A DNA stretch of 64,000 bases. Origin: Giesbergeria anulus. GTDB taxonomy: Bacteria; Pseudomonadota; Gammaproteobacteria; Burkholderiales; Burkholderiaceae_C. This document shows positions 56,256 to 63,867 of the stretch, in pieces (the stretch's first letter is position 1; each line of letters opens with the position of its first letter). Made by a program: the position numbers and the translations under genes. Below the pieces are notes generated by a model. It saw only the letters and a list, made by a program, of their open reading frames with translations. It was not told where the DNA came from and made no database searches. The stretch covers positions 105,373 through 169,372 of the forward strand of contig NZ_FOGD01000005.1 in assembly GCF_900111115.1 (NCBI RefSeq). The letters are read 5' to 3'.

Positions 56256-56687
56256 TTAGTCCACATTCGTCCCCAATAGCAAGGCGCGGACTCGTTCATA
56301 TTCTTGGATTCGGGAAAAATCCTTCTCAGTTGGGTGGGCGATTCGGCTGATATCCATGTTCTCGGCGTTATCTGCGAGTTTGACGGTGCGCGCCACCCGA
56401 TTTTCTGTGGCCCGTGCGGCGGCCTCCATGCGGCTCTCACCGTGCCGCTTGGTGAGCGCCTCCACGGCGGCCACCACGGTTGGAGAGAACCCTTCTTCGG
56501 CCAGTTGCTCTAGCGTGATGCTCGTGTCCTCCACCACATCGTGCAGTATGGCGGCGATGCGCTCTTCTTCTGTACTAACGCGTAGCATCACGCGCAGCGG
56601 ATGGAGGATGTAGGGTTGACCAGCCTTGTCCACCTGCCCAGCGTGGGCTTGAGCAGCTAGGGAGATGGCGCGTTCGAGTGTTGACAT
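56256..56687 (-). CDS. Small HD-domain hydrolase of the RelA/SpoT (MESH1-like) type
   Basis: A 143-residue protein that is just an HD domain. GQPYILHPLRV, AAILHDVVEDTSI and VKLADNAENMD correspond to the metal-binding H, HD and D motifs of the (p)ppGpp hydrolase domain of RelA/SpoT. It lacks the synthetase, TGS and ACT domains, so it fits stand-alone small alarmone hydrolases, which may act on (p)ppGpp or NADPH. A GGAG site precedes the ATG. Confidence 0.8.
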   Translation of the reverse strand: MSTLERAISLAAQAHAGQVDKAGQPYILHPLRVMLRVSTEEERIAAILHDVVEDTSITLEQLAEEGFSPTVVAAVEALTKRHGESRMEAAARATENRVARTVKLADNAENMDISRIAHPTEKDFSRIQEYERVRALLLGTNVD

Positions 56688-56719
56688 ACCGACTCCGGCC
56701 CCTTTCTAGGGTGAGGACA

Positions 56720-56780
56720 GTTCATGCACAAACACCAAGTGCATGTTGCTTGAATTGTTTGGTTGAGTGCAAAGTTAGCA
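56720..56780 (-). repeat. Hairpin-forming remnant, possible partial attC
   Basis: On the minus strand TGCTAAC (56780-56774) stands close after the stop of the gene at 56789, as an attC left core would, and CATGCAC/GTGCATG (56723-56745) forms a 7-bp hairpin. No convincing right core is seen, so it may be a truncated end of the cassette array. Confidence 0.3.
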
Positions 56781-56788
56781 GCCCATAA

Positions 56789-57274
56789 TTAATCAGAATC
56801 ACCTTCAAAAACATCTGGAAACATCAATTTTACAGACTCTGGAACAACATTTAACCATGCTGCAATAACTGCTTCTTCGTCAAACTCTTCACCACCTTCA
56901 TAATCGATGGCTTCCAAAAACCTATCGCCCACCGAATTCAGTGCGTAATACTCTCTGCAACCATACTCGTGAAATATACTCCCATAAATTTCAACATTAT
57001 TTCCATTTTTAACAAGTAGTTGTATAGCATCCATCCATTCATCCCCGAATATCTGAATACGAATAAAACCTTCTTTCTGTTCAATTTCTTCAACGTAAAA
57101 ATCTTCTCTATCTTTATATTCCAGCATAGGATTGCTGCCTGCCAACAAATCAACTCCAGCGAAAGAGAATAGTGCTGACATAGCATTCCAAGGCACAACA
57201 TCAGAATCGATTTTTATATCCGAAATTATTTCTGACGGGGCTTTAATTAAAATACTACCGAATGCTTCTGGCAT
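56789..57274 (-). CDS. Acidic hypothetical protein of the cassette region
   Basis: A 161-residue, strongly acidic protein (C-terminal EGGEEFDEEAV ... EGDSD) without membrane segments. I do not recognise a family; acidity, size and setting are like many immunity-type or cassette proteins, which is only a suggestion. The coding is AT-rich compared with the genes on either side. GAGAGATTAATT precedes the ATG. Confidence 0.65.
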   Translation of the reverse strand: MPEAFGSILIKAPSEIISDIKIDSDVVPWNAMSALFSFAGVDLLAGSNPMLEYKDREDFYVEEIEQKEGFIRIQIFGDEWMDAIQLLVKNGNNVEIYGSIFHEYGCREYYALNSVGDRFLEAIDYEGGEEFDEEAVIAAWLNVVPESVKLMFPDVFEGDSD

Positions 57275-57307
57275 AATTAATCTCTCTTTCTGTTGATGGT
57301 AATCATT

Positions 57308-57368
57308 GTAGAACCAAACAAGGTAAGCAGCAACTGCAATCGATTGACTTAAGCTCCGGGTTATTCGG
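57308..57368 (-). repeat. attC-like recombination site (degenerate)
   Basis: On the minus strand the site starts with an ATAACC-type core and ends with GGTT, and contains a CTGCTTACCTT element shared with the clearer site at 58068-58126 (which reads CCGCTTACCTT). The inner arms AAGTCAA/TTGCTGCTT pair imperfectly, with a CAATCGATTG palindrome between. It lies after the gene at 57408-57722, as expected for a cassette-borne attC, but the outer cores are poor. Confidence 0.4.
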
Positions 57369-57407
57369 AATAGCGCGATAGAAAATTCAATCTAAAAAAG
57401 AGCCTGC

Positions 57408-57722
57408 CTATTTACTTTTGCGACTGGTTCGCAACCAGAACCAAATTTCAAGACCAAAACCAAGGACTAACAGAAAAACGCTGCCCATCGAAAAACCGAA
57501 TCCCTGCGCAAAGAATGCACCAAGAATTATTAGGAATGTTATTAAATGTTGCATAGAATGGACTTCAATAAGAATATTTAAATTTGAGAATAACCAATAC
57601 CTGAGTTCAGTCGCACAGCGAAGAGTCATCGGATTTGGCGAATCTTTAGGCCGTTTTCGGAACCTAGAAATATTTTCGACTTCCATAAGGTAATAATTCA
57701 AGATAAACACCCCGATAGACAT
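57408..57722 (-). CDS. Small hypothetical membrane protein of the cassette region
   Basis: A frame of 104 residues; the N-terminal half is charged, and the C-terminal half holds two hydrophobic segments (LITFLIILGAFFAQGFGFSM and VFLLVLGFGLEIWFWL) before a basic end. The family is not recognised. The start is uncertain: ATG at 57722 has no clear ribosome site and 57686 is an alternative. Confidence 0.45.
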   Translation of the reverse strand: MSIGVFILNYYLMEVENISRFRKRPKDSPNPMTLRCATELRYWLFSNLNILIEVHSMQHLITFLIILGAFFAQGFGFSMGSVFLLVLGFGLEIWFWLRTSRKSK

Positions 57723-57866
57723 ATTTTAATATTTTGCAGTTAACGAGAATCTCATAATACACTGCTGCTCTGCACTTTGCGATTGATTGTTCGATTTACC
57801 GCATAAGTGGGCTAATTGCGGCTGGGCTGCTGAACCCTCTATCGCTTTTCCGAGAACTGAAGCCTT

Positions 57867-58034
57867 CTAGATCCAGCGCTCACCATGAACTGAACTGCCA
57901 TCAAACACAGTTGCGTCTATGAAATTCGTTCCGCTTACTTCTGGGTAAATTGCAACATCCCCAACTGAGGCGAATACAGATTTCGAAGGATGAACGTTTC
58001 CGGTCAGATTCAGTTGAAGGGGTGACGTGCTCAT
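57867..58034 (-). CDS. Short hypothetical ORF within the cassette region
   Basis: A 55-residue frame (MSTSPLQLNLTGNVHPSK...) between the attC at 58068 and the next gene. No recognisable domain and no good ribosome site. It may be a small cassette gene, a fragment, or non-coding. A longer version starting at 58172 would read through the attC site and is not accepted. Confidence 0.2.
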   Translation of the reverse strand: MSTSPLQLNLTGNVHPSKSVFASVGDVAIYPEVSGTNFIDATVFDGSSVHGERWI

Positions 58035-58067
58035 AAGTAATTGGATCTGTGGTGATCTATGTTTTCG

Positions 58068-58126
58068 GCTTAACGAATTAAGGTAAGCGGCTACTGGAAA
58101 CTGTCCGCTTGAGCGTCGAGTTAGCA
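58068..58126 (-). repeat. attC integron recombination site
   Basis: Minus-strand structure: TGCTAAC left core, TCGACGC, then TCAAGCGG, a variable loop, CCGCTTA, and the right core GTTAAGC, which fits GTTRRRY. AAGCGG/CCGCTT are perfectly complementary and the outer cores pair (GCTAAC with GTTAAGC). This order and the ~59-base length are those of integron attC (59-base element) sites. It lies downstream of the gene at 58214-58684 in that gene's direction. Confidence 0.75.
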
Positions 58127-58213
58127 CCAGTGCCAACGCACCAGCTACGAAACTCCAGCAGCATAGTCGCAAAAATAAACCTGCAACGAAGCCCCATGCA
58201 ATTCATTACAGAA

Positions 58214-58684
58214 CTAGGATTCTATTTCTTTTATTTCATCCAAATGAAACGCCTTGATATCAGCATAACTCGAATGAAGCCAGATATAAACAAGCATTTT
58301 CTTGGGAAAATCTACATTTATCCTGGGGTCGTCATCGTTTTGGCTGTCATCATTTGCGAAATAAGATTTAATAAAAAGATCAGCATAATCATTATGCTCT
58401 CCAAAAAATTTATGAACGCGCTTTTCAAAATCTATTTTATTAATAATAATTTTGCCAGTTCTATCAAACTCGGATTGCTCTTCCTCAGTCTGCATCCAGA
58501 AATGAGATGCGAACGACATATTTACCGACCTATCACGAACATGATCTGAGAACAAATCATCACTGACTGCAATCTCTTCAATAAACTTACCGATAGCTTC
58601 TTCAGGGTTTGTAGCCACAACAATACAGAACTCTTTCTCTTCAAATTGACTTTCAACATAACCGATTAAATATTTATTTCGCAT
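58214..58684 (-). CDS. Hypothetical cytoplasmic protein of the cassette region
   Basis: A 156-residue, acidic, AT-rich-coded protein (EEKEFCIVVATNPEEAIGKF near the N-terminus; HDYADLF-like and DDSQNDDDPRINVDF stretches later). No known family recognised and no membrane segment. GAGGAATGT precedes the ATG, so it is likely expressed. An attC site follows it after about 90 bases. Confidence 0.65.
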   Translation of the reverse strand: MRNKYLIGYVESQFEEKEFCIVVATNPEEAIGKFIEEIAVSDDLFSDHVRDRSVNMSFASHFWMQTEEEQSEFDRTGKIIINKIDFEKRVHKFFGEHNDYADLFIKSYFANDDSQNDDDPRINVDFPKKMLVYIWLHSSYADIKAFHLDEIKEIES

Positions 58685-58725
58685 ACATTCCTCTATTCTA
58701 AAAATAATCCGGCTTTATATAAACT

Positions 58726-58783
58726 ACCTAACCTTGGAAATCAGCGGCACCGGTATGGCATCCACTGGATTGACTTATTAGTC
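58726..58783 (-). repeat. attC-like integron recombination site
   Basis: Seven bases after the stop of the gene at 58790, on the same (minus) strand, a GACTAAT left core leads into an imperfect palindrome (CAGTGG ... CCGCTG inner arms) and ends with GTTAGGT, which fits GTTRRRY exactly. Cassette genes typically have the attC directly after the stop, as here. Confidence 0.55.
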
Positions 58784-58789
58784 ACCATT

Positions 58790-59851
58790 CTACCTCTTAA
58801 TTTCAAAAATTATTTTATTTGCGTCACTGCTAGTTTCGAAGCTAAAGCTAACTACGTCTGGATCATATTTTAAGCCCTCCTCGGCGAAATCTTGGCAGCT
58901 AAGGTTTCCCCATGTATCTTCGTAACATATGGAAAATACTTTAGCCTCCAAGCCCTTTCGATTGAGCAAATAATTACCAAAATTTCCTTTTGATAAAGTA
59001 TTTGATATTCCGGATAAAAATGACAACTCCACATTATTGTCATGGCTTTCGATGCCGATCCATTTGTGAATTTTGAATTTGATGTCGGAATATTCGATTC
59101 CGTTTACGGTTAATTTGTGGTCATCAAAATTTCTCGTTAGATTTTTAACTTGAATTGATGCGCTAATTAATAGCGCAAATTGTGATCGATTAATTTTATT
59201 TAAGGCCTGGTTATCCTTCATCAGCTCCGATAATAAATTTACTGGATCTTCCACATTAAAACCGACAGCCTCATTTAATATCTTTATAAATTCTTTCACT
59301 GAACAATGATCCTTCAGATAGTGTTCTTCGGTCTCTTTATAGTAATAACTCTTATTTGAAGCACACAAAACAGTGATTGCTGGATTTGTAAAAAAATTAA
59401 TGTCCTTCTTTTTATAGCGCGACAACTCACTTCCATGGATGTCGCTGGAAAATGAAAATAAAACAGTTGGTGATCGACCACCAATTAATTTGAAATTTTC
59501 AAACTTCGAAATTGTTGTCTTGAGTTCGGTGGCATTTAATTTGCTTTTAACTTCAAAAACATATTTAACCGCCTCTACAGGCACAAAGGCCAAGTCACTT
59601 TTTATGTATACTGGCAGTATCTCGTCATCATATATAAAAATATCTACTTCATTGGATTGCTCGCCTTTTGCATTTTCAATTATGCCCTTTGTAATCCTGT
59701 ATCTTTGAGGGATCACCTCTCTTATTAATGAGGAAAGCTCGCTCTCATTCAAACCACCTTTAATCCCTTGATGCATAACGTCTTTATTTACTTCAAAGTC
59801 ACTCTTTAAGGTTTTTATTTTGGAATTAAACTTTTCCGAAATTATGCTCAT
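58790..59851 (-). CDS. DUF6602-like protein with PD-(D/E)XK nuclease-type motif
   Basis: A 353-residue protein. GEQSNEVDIFIYDDEILPVYI followed by AFVPVEAVKYVFEVKSKL gives a D ... EVK arrangement typical of PD-(D/E)XK folds and matches the DUF6602 group found in various accessory regions. The rest is poorly characterised. Its coding is AT-rich, unlike the surrounding core genes. AAGGAATTTTTAGTC precedes the ATG. It is probably a cassette gene, given the attC-like site after its stop. A nuclease role, perhaps in defence, is an inference. Confidence 0.7.
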   Translation of the reverse strand: MSIISEKFNSKIKTLKSDFEVNKDVMHQGIKGGLNESELSSLIREVIPQRYRITKGIIENAKGEQSNEVDIFIYDDEILPVYIKSDLAFVPVEAVKYVFEVKSKLNATELKTTISKFENFKLIGGRSPTVLFSFSSDIHGSELSRYKKKDINFFTNPAITVLCASNKSYYYKETEEHYLKDHCSVKEFIKILNEAVGFNVEDPVNLLSELMKDNQALNKINRSQFALLISASIQVKNLTRNFDDHKLTVNGIEYSDIKFKIHKWIGIESHDNNVELSFLSGISNTLSKGNFGNYLLNRKGLEAKVFSICYEDTWGNLSCQDFAEEGLKYDPDVVSFSFETSSDANKIIFEIKR

Positions 59852-60282
59852 GACTAAAAATTCCTTATAGTATTTTTTACGCTATAAATGAGGTAACTAG
59901 AATTAGACGATAGCCCCACACTGGCGATCAGTCGCATAAAATGAAACCATCCTATCCCACCCATAGGAAAAATCCAATAGCCCACCATTTCAACGAACCC
60001 AAGATTTGGCAAAATCCAGTCTCACCCTACACGCCCAACACCGATGCCACACACCAACCCAAACTACTAGGGCCTATGCGCGTTTATTGGCTCAAACAAC
60101 ATTACAGCACCCCCACAGTGCAAACCATCTGTCGATGGGGTGCAATGTTTCATTTTGTTTCATAAAAAACGGTATTCATAAGAGGTAGGGGCGTTCTGAA
60201 GCCACTTGGCCGTTGGCATCCCTCCGTGTGGATGGATAAAAAACGGGGCTTGCAGCCACCCGCTCCTAGCCGTTAGACTCGC
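59852..60282. other. Non-coding stretch between the cassette region and the satellite-like remnant
   Basis: About 430 bases with no credible gene. The left part is AT-rich and should hold the promoter of the gene at 58790-59851. No integron integrase or attI site was recognised here. Short open frames on the plus strand (for example from 59941 and 60206) have biased, repetitive residue use and are not accepted as genes. Confidence 0.6.
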
Positions 60283-60376
60283 GCCGTCCCGCAAAAAAAG
60301 CGGGGCACGGGTTTGGAACCCCGGTTTTCACAGGCGCAGCAAGCCGTACCCCATCTGGAGCAGCGGCTTTTTTGAT
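60283..60376 (+). ncRNA. Candidate C4-like antisense RNA of a phage/satellite remnant
   Basis: The stretch contains CGGGTTTGGAACCCCGG, then GGCGCAGCAAGCCG, and ends with a stem AGCCG/CGGCT followed by TTTTTT, like an intrinsic terminator. Two segments are complementary to the leader just downstream: TTGGAACCCCGG (60313-60324) against CCGGTGTTCCAA (60456-60467; 11 of 12 positions, allowing one mismatch), and GCGCAGCA against TGCTGCGC near 60384. That is the logic of the C4 antisense RNA of P1/P4-type phages. Identification is by pattern only. Confidence 0.45.
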
Positions 60377-60538
60377 GGTTGTCATGCTGCGCGCACGGAC
60401 ACGCTTTTGGGCGGGCCGTGCAGGGGCACCCGCAAGGGTGCGCCGGTACCTGTGGCCGGTGTTCCAACCCTGCATGGCCTGCCACCCTCGATTGGAACCG
60501 AGGTTGTCAGGCTCCCTCAAGTCCCACAGGAGCCGATC

Positions 60539-60802
60539 ATGGCTGACACCTTTCACACCACAGCGGCCCCGCCGCCGGGCATTGCTCCGCCCCCCATCAC
60601 GACACAGGTCTTGCAACAGACTTTGCACGCGCTGCACACCTTGCTGGCCGAACCACCGCACAGCCGCGCCGGTTCTTGGAGCCAACAGCGCCAGCGCGCC
60701 CTGCTGTGGCGCAACCGCCAGCCTTTGCAACTGCTGGCCGGTTTCCGTGCCGATGGCAGTGCAGATTTGCTGTGTGCTGCCATGCGCTTAACCGCGTCCT
60801 AA
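60539..60802 (+). CDS. Small hypothetical protein of the satellite-like remnant
   Basis: An 87-residue protein starting at an ATG with AGGAG upstream; Pro-rich N-terminus (TTAAPPPGIAPPPITTQ) and a helical C-terminus rich in Leu, Arg and Ala. I do not recognise it. It follows the C4-like RNA region and precedes the replication-type gene, a position occupied by small regulatory or Ash/Icd-like genes in P4-type elements. A longer frame from 60206 passes through the structured RNA region and is rejected. Confidence 0.5.
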   Translation: MADTFHTTAAPPPGIAPPPITTQVLQQTLHALHTLLAEPPHSRAGSWSQQRQRALLWRNRQPLQLLAGFRADGSADLLCAAMRLTAS

Positions 60803-60916
60803 GCGCCCCCCCGCGTCTTTCCTCCCCGGTGGCTCGCCACTGCCTGACCGCCACGCAGCGGCCAGCGGGTGCGCCTGTGCGTTTGTGTTTTTCTCTGTTG
60901 TTAGAGAGGTCTTGCC

Positions 60917-62035
60917 ATGACCGAAGTGTTTTCTATTGCCCGCGCCAGCCTGCGCATGGGCCGCGCTGCTTGGCATATTGCTTTGCCCAGTGGGGCCAAG
61001 TTGGTATTGCTGTGCATCATTAGCCATTACAACGATGCGCGGGGTTGTGCCTTTCCATCACTGGCGCGCTTGGCGCGGATGTGTGGGCTGCACAAGCGCA
61101 CGGTGCAAACACACATCGCGCTGCTGGTGCAAAAAAGCGTGCTGCAAGTGGATAAAGCCCCCGGCCTTTGCACCCATGTGTACCGCATCAACGAGGCCGC
61201 TTTGGCCCCACTGCCCAGCGCCGCAGAAGGTGCCGGTGCAGAAAATCTACCCACCGGGGTGGCGATTTTTGCAGCGGGGGGTGGTGATTCTTACGACCAG
61301 CGTGCAGAAATCACCACCCAGAACGGAAGCAACGAAACCCAACAGAAAAAGACAACGGAGCCACCAACCCCGACCAAGCCTTGCCCAGCACCACCACCGC
61401 CCAAGGCAGAACCATCCTCGTCGTCGTCATCGTCATCGTCATCGTCATCGTTGTTTTTGCAATCTTTGCCCAGCCCAGAGGATCAGGCTGCTTTGCAGGC
61501 TTGGCAACAGGTGCGCCGCGCCAAAGGCCGCCCCGCCTTGCCCAATGCGCTGCAATGCCAACAACTGCTCCACCATGCCGCCACTGTGGGGCAGTCTTTG
61601 GGCTGGGTGGTGCAAGTGATGGCCCTGAACGATTGGGCTTCGTTTGATCCGGCTTGGCTGCACAACCAACGCCCCGCGCCACGGCTGCCCACCGCAGCAG
61701 TACCGCCCAGCGCTGCCGCGCAGCAGCCACCTGAACCGCAACCGCCAGCCCCGCCCCCCGTCACGCCCGAAGAAGCCGCCCAAGCCAAGGCCCGCATGGC
61801 CGCTTGGTTAGCGCAGTGGCGCGGCCCAGAGCCTAGCCAGCAGTGTGTGCCCATCGTTCCCTGCGGTGTGCCGTGGGCCGACACCATCATTGCCGATGCC
61901 TTGCGTGGTGCGGTGGTTAGCCATGCTGCGCTGCAATGTGCCTGCACGGTGGCGAAGGTGCCAATGCGAGCGGTGCGCGCTGTGGCCAAAGCGGGCACTT
62001 ACGCGCATGGGCCATCAAGGCAGCAAGTGGCGTAG
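60917..62035 (+). CDS. Helix-turn-helix replication-type protein (phage/plasmid-like)
   Basis: A 372-residue protein. The N-terminal AWHIALPSGAKLVLLCIISHYND ... CAFPSLARLARMCGLHKRTVQTHIALL region is a winged helix-turn-helix as in RepO/helix-turn-helix-36 type replication proteins. A low-complexity middle holds thirteen serines encoded by TCATCG-type repeats (about 61411-61452). The C-terminal half contains LQAWQQVRRAKGRPALPNALQ and VVQVMALNDWASFDPAWL, which recur in the decayed copy at 22922-23123. GAGAGG precedes the ATG. Role in replication of a mobile element is inferred. Confidence 0.65.
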   Translation: MTEVFSIARASLRMGRAAWHIALPSGAKLVLLCIISHYNDARGCAFPSLARLARMCGLHKRTVQTHIALLVQKSVLQVDKAPGLCTHVYRINEAALAPLPSAAEGAGAENLPTGVAIFAAGGGDSYDQRAEITTQNGSNETQQKKTTEPPTPTKPCPAPPPPKAEPSSSSSSSSSSSSLFLQSLPSPEDQAALQAWQQVRRAKGRPALPNALQCQQLLHHAATVGQSLGWVVQVMALNDWASFDPAWLHNQRPAPRLPTAAVPPSAAAQQPPEPQPPAPPPVTPEEAAQAKARMAAWLAQWRGPEPSQQCVPIVPCGVPWADTIIADALRGAVVSHAALQCACTVAKVPMRAVRAVAKAGTYAHGPSRQQVA

Positions 62036-62079
62036 CGTAGAAGTGGCGTAGTTCTGTTTGCAGGCTGCGCCGGTGGGCG

Positions 62080-63546
62080 TTATGCCTCGTCACACTCTAC
62101 CGGCAGGGCAGGAAAGCGCACGGTAAACAAGGCCCCCGGCGGGGTTTGGCCGGGGTGGGCGTCGTCCAAACTGACCTCGGCACCATGTTGGCGGGCAATT
62201 TCCAGCACAATCGGCAGCCCCAGCCCAGAGCCATCGGCCTCCGTGCCCAAGGCGCGGTAAAAGGGTTGGAACACCAGCTCGCGTTCAGCCTCTGGCACCC
62301 CCGGCCCAGAGTCTTCTACCTGCAACACTAGGCTTTGCGTTTCTGGCTCGGTCAGCACGCGGGCGGTCACTACGCCCGGATGCTCGGCGGTCGAGGGCGT
62401 GTAATGGATGGCGTTGTCCACCAAATTGCGCACCAGCTCCATCAGCAAGGTCGGGTTGGCCTCTAACCGCACGCCTGCATCACCGGGTTCGGCACCGTCA
62501 TAGCCCAAGTCAATGCGCTTGTCTAAGGCTCTGGGCACCGAGTCGCGCACCACCTCAATCACCAGCCGCGCCAAATCGCAAGGCTCGCGCGGCATCACGG
62601 CACCGCTGCCCTCGGCGCGAGCCAGCGCCAGCAACTGATTCACGGTATGGGTGGCGCGGATGCTAGAGCGCCCAATCTGCTGCAAAGACCGTTTGAGCTC
62701 CTCGGTGCTGGTGCCCTCGCGCTGGGCCAAGTCGGCCTGCATACGCAGCCCGGCCAAAGGCGTTTTAAGCTGGTGCGCCGCATCGGCCAAAAAGCGTTTT
62801 TGTGTTGCCAAAGAGTCGTGCAGGCGGTTGAGCAAATCGTTCACCGCATCCACCAAGGGCGCAACCTCCAGCGGCACCGCCTTGTGGTCTAGCGGGCTCA
62901 AATCATCGGGGCTGCGGGCGCGGATGCGCTCTTCCAGTTGGTGCAGGGGCCGAATACCACGCGCCAGCGCCAGCCACACCAGCAACACCGCCAGCGGCAA
63001 GATGACGAACTGCGGCAGCATCACGCCCTTGATGATTTCGGTAGCCAGCACGCTGCGTTTTTCTCGCGTCTCGGCCACTTGCACCAAAGCTAACCCTTTG
63101 CTGGTGATGGGCAAACGCACCCAAATATAGGCCACGCGGATATCAATGCCACGCAGTTCAGCATCGCGCAGCCGCACTTGCGACGTGTTGGGGATTTCAT
63201 CTTCTGGCGGCATGGGCAAATCACGCTCGCCCGATAACAACTGGCCGCGTGGCCCCACCACTTGGTAGTACACGATGTCGGAGTCATCGGCGCGCAAAAT
63301 CTCGCTGGCCGGTTGCGGCAGATTGAACTGCACCTTGCCCCGGTACACCGTGACCAATTGCGCCAGCGCTTGGGCGTTGTACTCCAGCGCCCGGTCAAAC
63401 GGCTTGTTGGCGATGCCTTGGGCCACCAGCCACGTCAGCGCCAAACTGATAGGCCACAACAGCAGCAGCGGCGTGAGCATCCAGTCTAGGATTTCACCAA
63501 ACAAGGAGCGCTGTTCGCGCTGGAAGATTTTCAAAGCAAAGACCAC
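62080..63546 (-). CDS. Two-component sensor histidine kinase (TctE-like)
   Basis: A 488-residue kinase. An N-terminal membrane helix, a periplasmic TctE-type sensor region, a second helix (MLPQFVILPLAVLLVWLAL) and HAMP-like IRPLHQLEERIRARS precede the H-box FLADAAHQLKTPLAGLR, the N-box LVRNLVDNAIHYTP and G-boxes DSGPGVPEAE and GSGLGLPIV. TctE-type kinases typically respond to tricarboxylates. It starts with GTG at 63546 just after the response-regulator remnant, which would have been its upstream partner. Confidence 0.9.
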   Translation of the reverse strand: MVFALKIFQREQRSLFGEILDWMLTPLLLLWPISLALTWLVAQGIANKPFDRALEYNAQALAQLVTVYRGKVQFNLPQPASEILRADDSDIVYYQVVGPRGQLLSGERDLPMPPEDEIPNTSQVRLRDAELRGIDIRVAYIWVRLPITSKGLALVQVAETREKRSVLATEIIKGVMLPQFVILPLAVLLVWLALARGIRPLHQLEERIRARSPDDLSPLDHKAVPLEVAPLVDAVNDLLNRLHDSLATQKRFLADAAHQLKTPLAGLRMQADLAQREGTSTEELKRSLQQIGRSSIRATHTVNQLLALARAEGSGAVMPREPCDLARLVIEVVRDSVPRALDKRIDLGYDGAEPGDAGVRLEANPTLLMELVRNLVDNAIHYTPSTAEHPGVVTARVLTEPETQSLVLQVEDSGPGVPEAERELVFQPFYRALGTEADGSGLGLPIVLEIARQHGAEVSLDDAHPGQTPPGALFTVRFPALPVECDEA

Positions 63547-63570
63547 GAAAAAAGAGGGCCGCTGCTGCCG

Positions 63571-63666
63571 TCAGCTCGGAATTTTTTCTAGGCAGTAACC
63601 TAAGCCGCGTACGGTGGCAATGCGAATGGGGTCTTTTTCGATTTTTTTGCGCAGGCGGTGGATATA
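63571..63666 (-). pseudogene. Truncated response regulator (OmpR/PhoB family C-terminal end)
   Basis: The minus strand encodes only the last 31 residues of a winged-helix response regulator (YIHRLRKKIEK ... IATVRGLGYCLEK) ending at a TGA at 63571. The receiver domain and most of the DNA-binding domain are missing because the sequence changes abruptly at about 63666 into repeat-rich non-coding DNA. The sensor kinase next to it has therefore probably lost its cognate regulator here. Confidence 0.85.
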
Positions 63667-63867
63667 TGTAGGGACTTGCATTTGAAAAGCGTCAGGCCTG
63701 CATTCAGCGCATTTCTGGGCCAACATTAACTGCGTCTATCAGCGCCCTCAGGCCAGCATTAAGTGCAACTGAACTTGCGTTTGACGGCGCAGGCCTGCAT
63801 TGCATGGCCGCCGGCCAACATTAAGTGCAACTACCGAGCCTTCACCAACCCGCCTTGAACGCCTCCT
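63667..63867. mobile_element. Probable end of a mobile element with repeated terminal motifs
   Basis: About 200 bases beginning TGTAGGGACTTGC at the point where the response-regulator gene is cut. Five copies of a GGCC[AT][AG]CATT motif occur, at 63695, 63718, 63751, 63792 and 63813; two of them read GGCCAGCATTAAGTGCAACT and GGCCAACATTAAGTGCAACT. Repeated sites near a terminus are typical of transposase-binding ends, as in IS21-type or Tn7/Tn5053-like elements. The element runs out of the window, so its other end cannot be seen. Confidence 0.55.

Noticed and set aside
57723..57860. Possible further attC site before the gene at 57408-57722
   Set aside because: A GTTAAC end is present, but no left core or complementary inner arms could be aligned with confidence.
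57867..58172. 101-residue minus-strand ORF
   Set aside because: Its upstream half reads straight through the attC site and has no ribosome site; at most the 55-residue part after the attC could be a gene.
60206..60538. N-terminal extension of the small ORF at 60539
   Set aside because: This part overlaps the structured C4-like RNA and its leader, and a good ribosome site precedes the internal ATG at 60539.
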